Assembly: GCA_038206765.1 (NCBI GenBank)
Contig: JBBRAM010000015.1
Coordinates: 1-64,000, forward strand
Reading direction: 5' to 3'
Origin: UKL13-2 sp038206765
Lineage (GTDB): Bacteria > Pseudomonadota > Gammaproteobacteria > Burkholderiales > Usitatibacteraceae
DNA: 64,000 bases
In this document: one piece after another, positions 60,954 to 64,000 of the stretch
How the letters are laid out: every line of letters begins with the position of its first letter
Numbering within the stretch: position 1 is the stretch's first letter
Made by a program: the position numbers and the translations under genes
Notes under the pieces: model-generated
Told to the model about the DNA's origin: nothing
Databases searched by the model: none
What the model saw: only the letters and a program-made list of their open reading frames with translations

Positions 60954-63900
60954 TCACCCTACCGGCGAAAACAGACCCGGAATTCGTTGAGAAAGCTGCG
61001 AAAACGGTTTGTCTTCCCTCAATAGGTCTGCAAATTTCGTGGCCGAAATGGGTTTACTAAAGAAATAGCCCTGCGTGTGATCGCAACCGTTGGCGCGCAA
61101 GAACGCCAGTTGATCACCGGCTTCAACCCCCTCGGCAGTCGTTGTCAGGCCCAATGCATGTGCCAGACCTATCATTGCCTTAACCAAAGCGCTGTCATCT
61201 ACGCGCGTCGTCACTCCGCGAACAAATGACTGATCAATTTTCAGAATATCGATCGGAAAGTGGCGCAGATAAGACAGCGAAGAATAGCCGGTGCCGAAAT
61301 CGTCCAGCGCAATTTGAATGCCCATCTCTTTAAATTTGTAGAGCATCGCGATGCTGGCATCAGTATTTTCCATCAACAAACTCTCGGTGATCTCCACTTT
61401 CAGTTGGCGCGCATCGATGTCGTAATGGCTGAGCGCAGCTGCTACCGTTTCGACCAAATCTGTTTTGCGAAACTGTCTTGCCGAAAGGTTAATTGCGATA
61501 CCCGGCGGGTGGAGCCCCGATGTCTGCCAACGCTTTAGCTGCTGGCATGTCTCGTGCAGCACCCACTCACCAATAGGCACAATCAAACCGGTTTGCTCGG
61601 CTACCCTTATGAAATCCGCCGGCGCGATGATCCCTCGCTCCGGGTGACGCCAGCGCAACAGCGCCTCGGCACTAGAAATACGCATCGTTTTGAGATCGAC
61701 GACGGCTTGGTAGTGCAACATGAACTCATCGCGGTCGAGGGCCTTGTGCAAATCGCCCTCGAGCAACACGCGATCACGCGCGACCGCGCTCAAGCGCGGT
61801 GAATAGAGCTGAAAATTATTGCGCCCCTCATTCTTAGCGTGGTACATCGCGATATCGGCATGTTTCAGCAGGCTGTTGGTGTCTGAGCCATGCTCAGGGT
61901 AAATCGCGAGCCCGATACTGGGGGTGACGTAAAAATCGGTACTGTCCAAGCGGGTAGGTTGTGAGAACGCGAGCAATATCTTGCGGGCAAGTTTCTCCGC
62001 GTCTGTCGCCGTGACGAGGTTGTCAAGAATGATGACAAATTCATCGCCACCGAGCCGGGCAATCGTGTCGCCCGCACGCACGCAGTCGGCCAACCTGCCC
62101 GCCACATTTCTTAATACTTGGTCTCCCGTTTCGTGGCCAAAGGTATCGTTAATCTCCTTGAAACGGTCCAGATCAAGACACAGCAGCGCGGGCCGTCCGT
62201 CTTCGCGTCGGGCACGGGCGATGGCCTGCGTGAGCCGATCGCGGAACAGATTACGGTTGGGTAGCCCGGTCAATTGATCGTATTGCGCAAGATAAGTGAA
62301 TCGCTCTGCCGATTCCTGACGCTCGATCGCGGTTGCGAGGACATTGGCAATCGATTGCGCGAACTGCACATCGGCGTCGGTATAACTCCGGCACGTCGCC
62401 GCGTGCACCGCCAACACACCGTATGAGCTGGCACCGGCGTGGATCATTACCGCGATTCCGCTCAATACGACTTTCTCCGGTTCGCCAGCACTGGCTGTAA
62501 AGCGCGGGTCCGAACGGAAATCTGTCACCACTACAACGTCATTTTGCGCCAAACAGAGGTTGGCATGTAACTCACTATCTTGGTCGATCGCGATACGTCC
62601 CAAGCCGTGAACATCCCAGCCGATAGCAGCACGCACCAACAGCAGCTCGTGATCGTCCTGGTGCTGCAAGACCTTGCAAAATTCAACACCGAGCCCGCGC
62701 GTTACCGACATCGCCGCCTCGTTGATGAGTTCGTCGAGGCCGCGATCAGTCAGGGCGAATTGGCCAAAATTGGCAACGATGCTCTGACGCGAAAGCGATT
62801 GAGCCAGCCGATCACGGCTCTGGAAACCCTCCAGCGCGTTCGAGACATGGTTGGTGATCAGGCCAAACAGCGCTTGATCGTCCTCGCTGTAGCGAAACTG
62901 CGGGTCGTAGCTTTGGATGACGATGGCGCCGAGGATATTCTTCTGATGATCAAGCAGCGGGTATCCCATCCAGTGCGCTGCCATCGGGCCCAAACCAAGC
63001 AATTCGCCTGTCGAGGCAAACGCAGCGACTTCACCGGCCGTGATCACCAGCGGCCGCCGATGGAAGATTACCCTCCCCGTCAATGATGGCCCGTCAGGGT
63101 CGAGCGTCAATCGCTGTAGAGAGTCAGGTATCAACTCCTGTTCGTCGACGAAGTAGACGTACTGAACGCTGTTTTCTTTCGGGTGATACAAGGCAACGTA
63201 GAAATTTGCGGCGTTCATGATGCGGCAAAGTGCGGCGTGCACGGCTTGCAGGAACACGGTGATGTCGGTGCTTTGGGTGGAGAGTTGGCCAATTTCAAGA
63301 ATCGTCGATTGCACCGCTTGAGATTCGGCTAGGGCCTTGTTTTGAAGCTCCAGCAATTGCGCGCGGGTTTGCGCAAGCACTTGTTCCGTTCGCGCATGCT
63401 GGAGGGCGGCGGCCTCCAGCGCACGCGCCAATTCCATTTCTTGCTGCACCTGCATTGCCATCGCACGATCGCTGGCTTCCTTGCTGTGCATGCGCACCTG
63501 CGCCTGCTTGGCCTCTAGCGCAAGTGCGTAAGCCGAGGCCGTGTCGCCGATAGCCGCGTAATCCGCGGCCGCATCTTCTAGCAGCTCAGGCGGGACAAAA
63601 AAGCCCTCAATGCTGCGCGCGAGCGCCAAGGCTTCCAAAACGTGGTGCAACGCGGGACTGGACGAACTACCGCGGGGCGGGCCAAGCAACGGGTGGCGGC
63701 GATGCAATTCAGCTAGCACCCGCAAGGCATCCATCTGCCAAGTCGGGTTGCCGGTTTCTTTCGCAAGTGACAATGACGCATCCACCTTTACCAGAGCTTC
63801 GTCGGTCCGTCCAAGGTGCCCCAGTGCGCGGGCCTGCTGGCGCAGTGCCTTCGTTTGGCCTTCCCGCCTTTGCATCGCGATTGCCCGCGCCTCAGCTTGC

Positions 63901-64000
63901 GTGGCCCAAGCCAACGCGGCTGAATCGTCACCAACTTCTAGGGCGAGATCCGCCAGCGCGGAGAGAACATTGATCTGGTTGGTGTGAGTGGGGAGCCCTG
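60954..64000 (-). CDS. TPR-GAF-GAF-GGDEF-EAL c-di-GMP protein (5' end beyond window)
   Basis: Large signalling protein whose frame stays open through the right edge, so the N-terminus is missing. In order of translation: TPR-like helical repeats (about 63500-64000), a coiled coil (about 63290-63480), two GAF-like sensor domains (about 62850-63290 and 62300-62790), a GGDEF domain with ARLGGDEF and the inhibitory RAGD site five residues ahead, and an EAL domain with AEALLRWRHPE, DDFGTGYSSLSYL and LKIDQSFVRG. Both catalytic motifs look intact, so it could make or degrade c-di-GMP. A TTG at 63914 is inside the TPR region and is not the true start. Confidence 0.92.
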   Translation of the reverse strand, partial: GLPTHTNQINVLSALADLALEVGDDSAALAWATQAEARAIAMQRREGQTKALRQQARALGHLGRTDEALVKVDASLSLAKETGNPTWQMDALRVLAELHRRHPLLGPPRGSSSSPALHHVLEALALARSIEGFFVPPELLEDAAADYAAIGDTASAYALALEAKQAQVRMHSKEASDRAMAMQVQQEMELARALEAAALQHARTEQVLAQTRAQLLELQNKALAESQAVQSTILEIGQLSTQSTDITVFLQAVHAALCRIMNAANFYVALYHPKENSVQYVYFVDEQELIPDSLQRLTLDPDGPSLTGRVIFHRRPLVITAGEVAAFASTGELLGLGPMAAHWMGYPLLDHQKNILGAIVIQSYDPQFRYSEDDQALFGLITNHVSNALEGFQSRDRLAQSLSRQSIVANFGQFALTDRGLDELINEAAMSVTRGLGVEFCKVLQHQDDHELLLVRAAIGWDVHGLGRIAIDQDSELHANLCLAQNDVVVVTDFRSDPRFTASAGEPEKVVLSGIAVMIHAGASSYGVLAVHAATCRSYTDADVQFAQSIANVLATAIERQESAERFTYLAQYDQLTGLPNRNLFRDRLTQAIARARREDGRPALLCLDLDRFKEINDTFGHETGDQVLRNVAGRLADCVRAGDTIARLGGDEFVIILDNLVTATDAEKLARKILLAFSQPTRLDSTDFYVTPSIGLAIYPEHGSDTNSLLKHADIAMYHAKNEGRNNFQLYSPRLSAVARDRVLLEGDLHKALDRDEFMLHYQAVVDLKTMRISSAEALLRWRHPERGIIAPADFIRVAEQTGLIVPIGEWVLHETCQQLKRWQTSGLHPPGIAINLSARQFRKTDLVETVAAALSHYDIDARQLKVEITESLLMENTDASIAMLYKFKEMGIQIALDDFGTGYSSLSYLRHFPIDILKIDQSFVRGVTTRVDDSALVKAMIGLAHALGLTTTAEGVEAGDQLAFLRANGCDHTQGYFFSKPISATKFADLLREDKPFSQLSQRIPGLFSPVG

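Noticed and set aside
63912..63914. TTG as start of the GGDEF-EAL gene
   Set aside because: The frame stays open to the window edge with TPR-like sequence, so the start lies outside.
1..64000. tRNA, rRNA, CRISPR, prophage, or rhodopsin gene
   Set aside because: None could be recognised on either strand; in particular no seven-helix rhodopsin with a Lys-containing last helix is encoded near the blh gene.

Overview
The window looks like a chromosomal segment of a free-living betaproteobacterium. This is inferred from gene families and gene order (dapA-bamC, mutS/suhB/trmJ/cysE, a complete iscRSUA-hscBA-fdx-iscX operon, glyQS-gmhB-plsC, lnt-corC, rubrerythrin/Fe-S protein/DUF3501) and from moderate base composition (about half G+C by eye). 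I see no rRNA, tRNA, CRISPR array, prophage or integrase. Most of the window is core metabolism; accessory content lies mainly in 1-32 kb and in a few short insertions.

Layout. 0-9 kb: a serine hydrolase, a VOC protein, a small lipoprotein, an acyltransferase-3 membrane protein divergent from a membrane-anchored LytTR regulator, a DUF885 peptidase-like protein and a stand-alone TPR protein. 9-13 kb: a rhomboid protease and a radical SAM - DUF547 lipoprotein - MauE/DoxX-type operon. 13-15 kb: a BLUF photoreceptor with a C-terminal membrane anchor, convergent with a stand-alone EAL phosphodiesterase. 15-22 kb: purM, an AI-2E-type permease, a HAMP sensor-like protein, a two-repeat helical protein, and kynU-nadA. 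22-25 kb: a lycopene cyclase family gene overlapping a Brp/Blh carotene dioxygenase gene, a retinal-forming module, followed by dapA, bamC and an MBL-fold hydrolase.

28-39 kb: an Ala/Lys-rich lipoprotein, DUF7931, an uL16-hydroxylase-type cupin, a peroxiredoxin, slyD, a membrane protein, a broken REP-associated transposase between inverted REP hairpins, then mutS, suhB, trmJ, cysE and a protein with two TonB-C-like domains. 39-45 kb: the isc Fe-S assembly operon behind a recognisable IscR-type operator. 45-58 kb: small envelope proteins, a highly divergent ClpX-like unfoldase, gloA, a YgjP-type metallopeptidase, plsC, gmhB, glyS, glyQ, lnt, corC and mutY. 58-64 kb: the rubrerythrin / Fe-S oxidoreductase / DUF3501 trio and a large TPR-GAF-GAF-GGDEF-EAL protein cut by the window end.

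Themes. Light and c-di-GMP recur: a BLUF protein, an EAL protein, retinal synthesis and a GGDEF-EAL hybrid. Fe-S and oxidative-stress functions recur: isc, nadA, mutY, rubrerythrin, peroxiredoxin. The least ordinary items are the ClpX-like ATPase that has lost the zinc domain and altered the pore and ClpP-docking loops, the crtY-blh pair without a visible rhodopsin gene, the split BLUF/EAL pair, the radical SAM-DUF547-MauE operon, and a 28-bp motif found inside mutS and again, nearly unchanged, in intergenic DNA.
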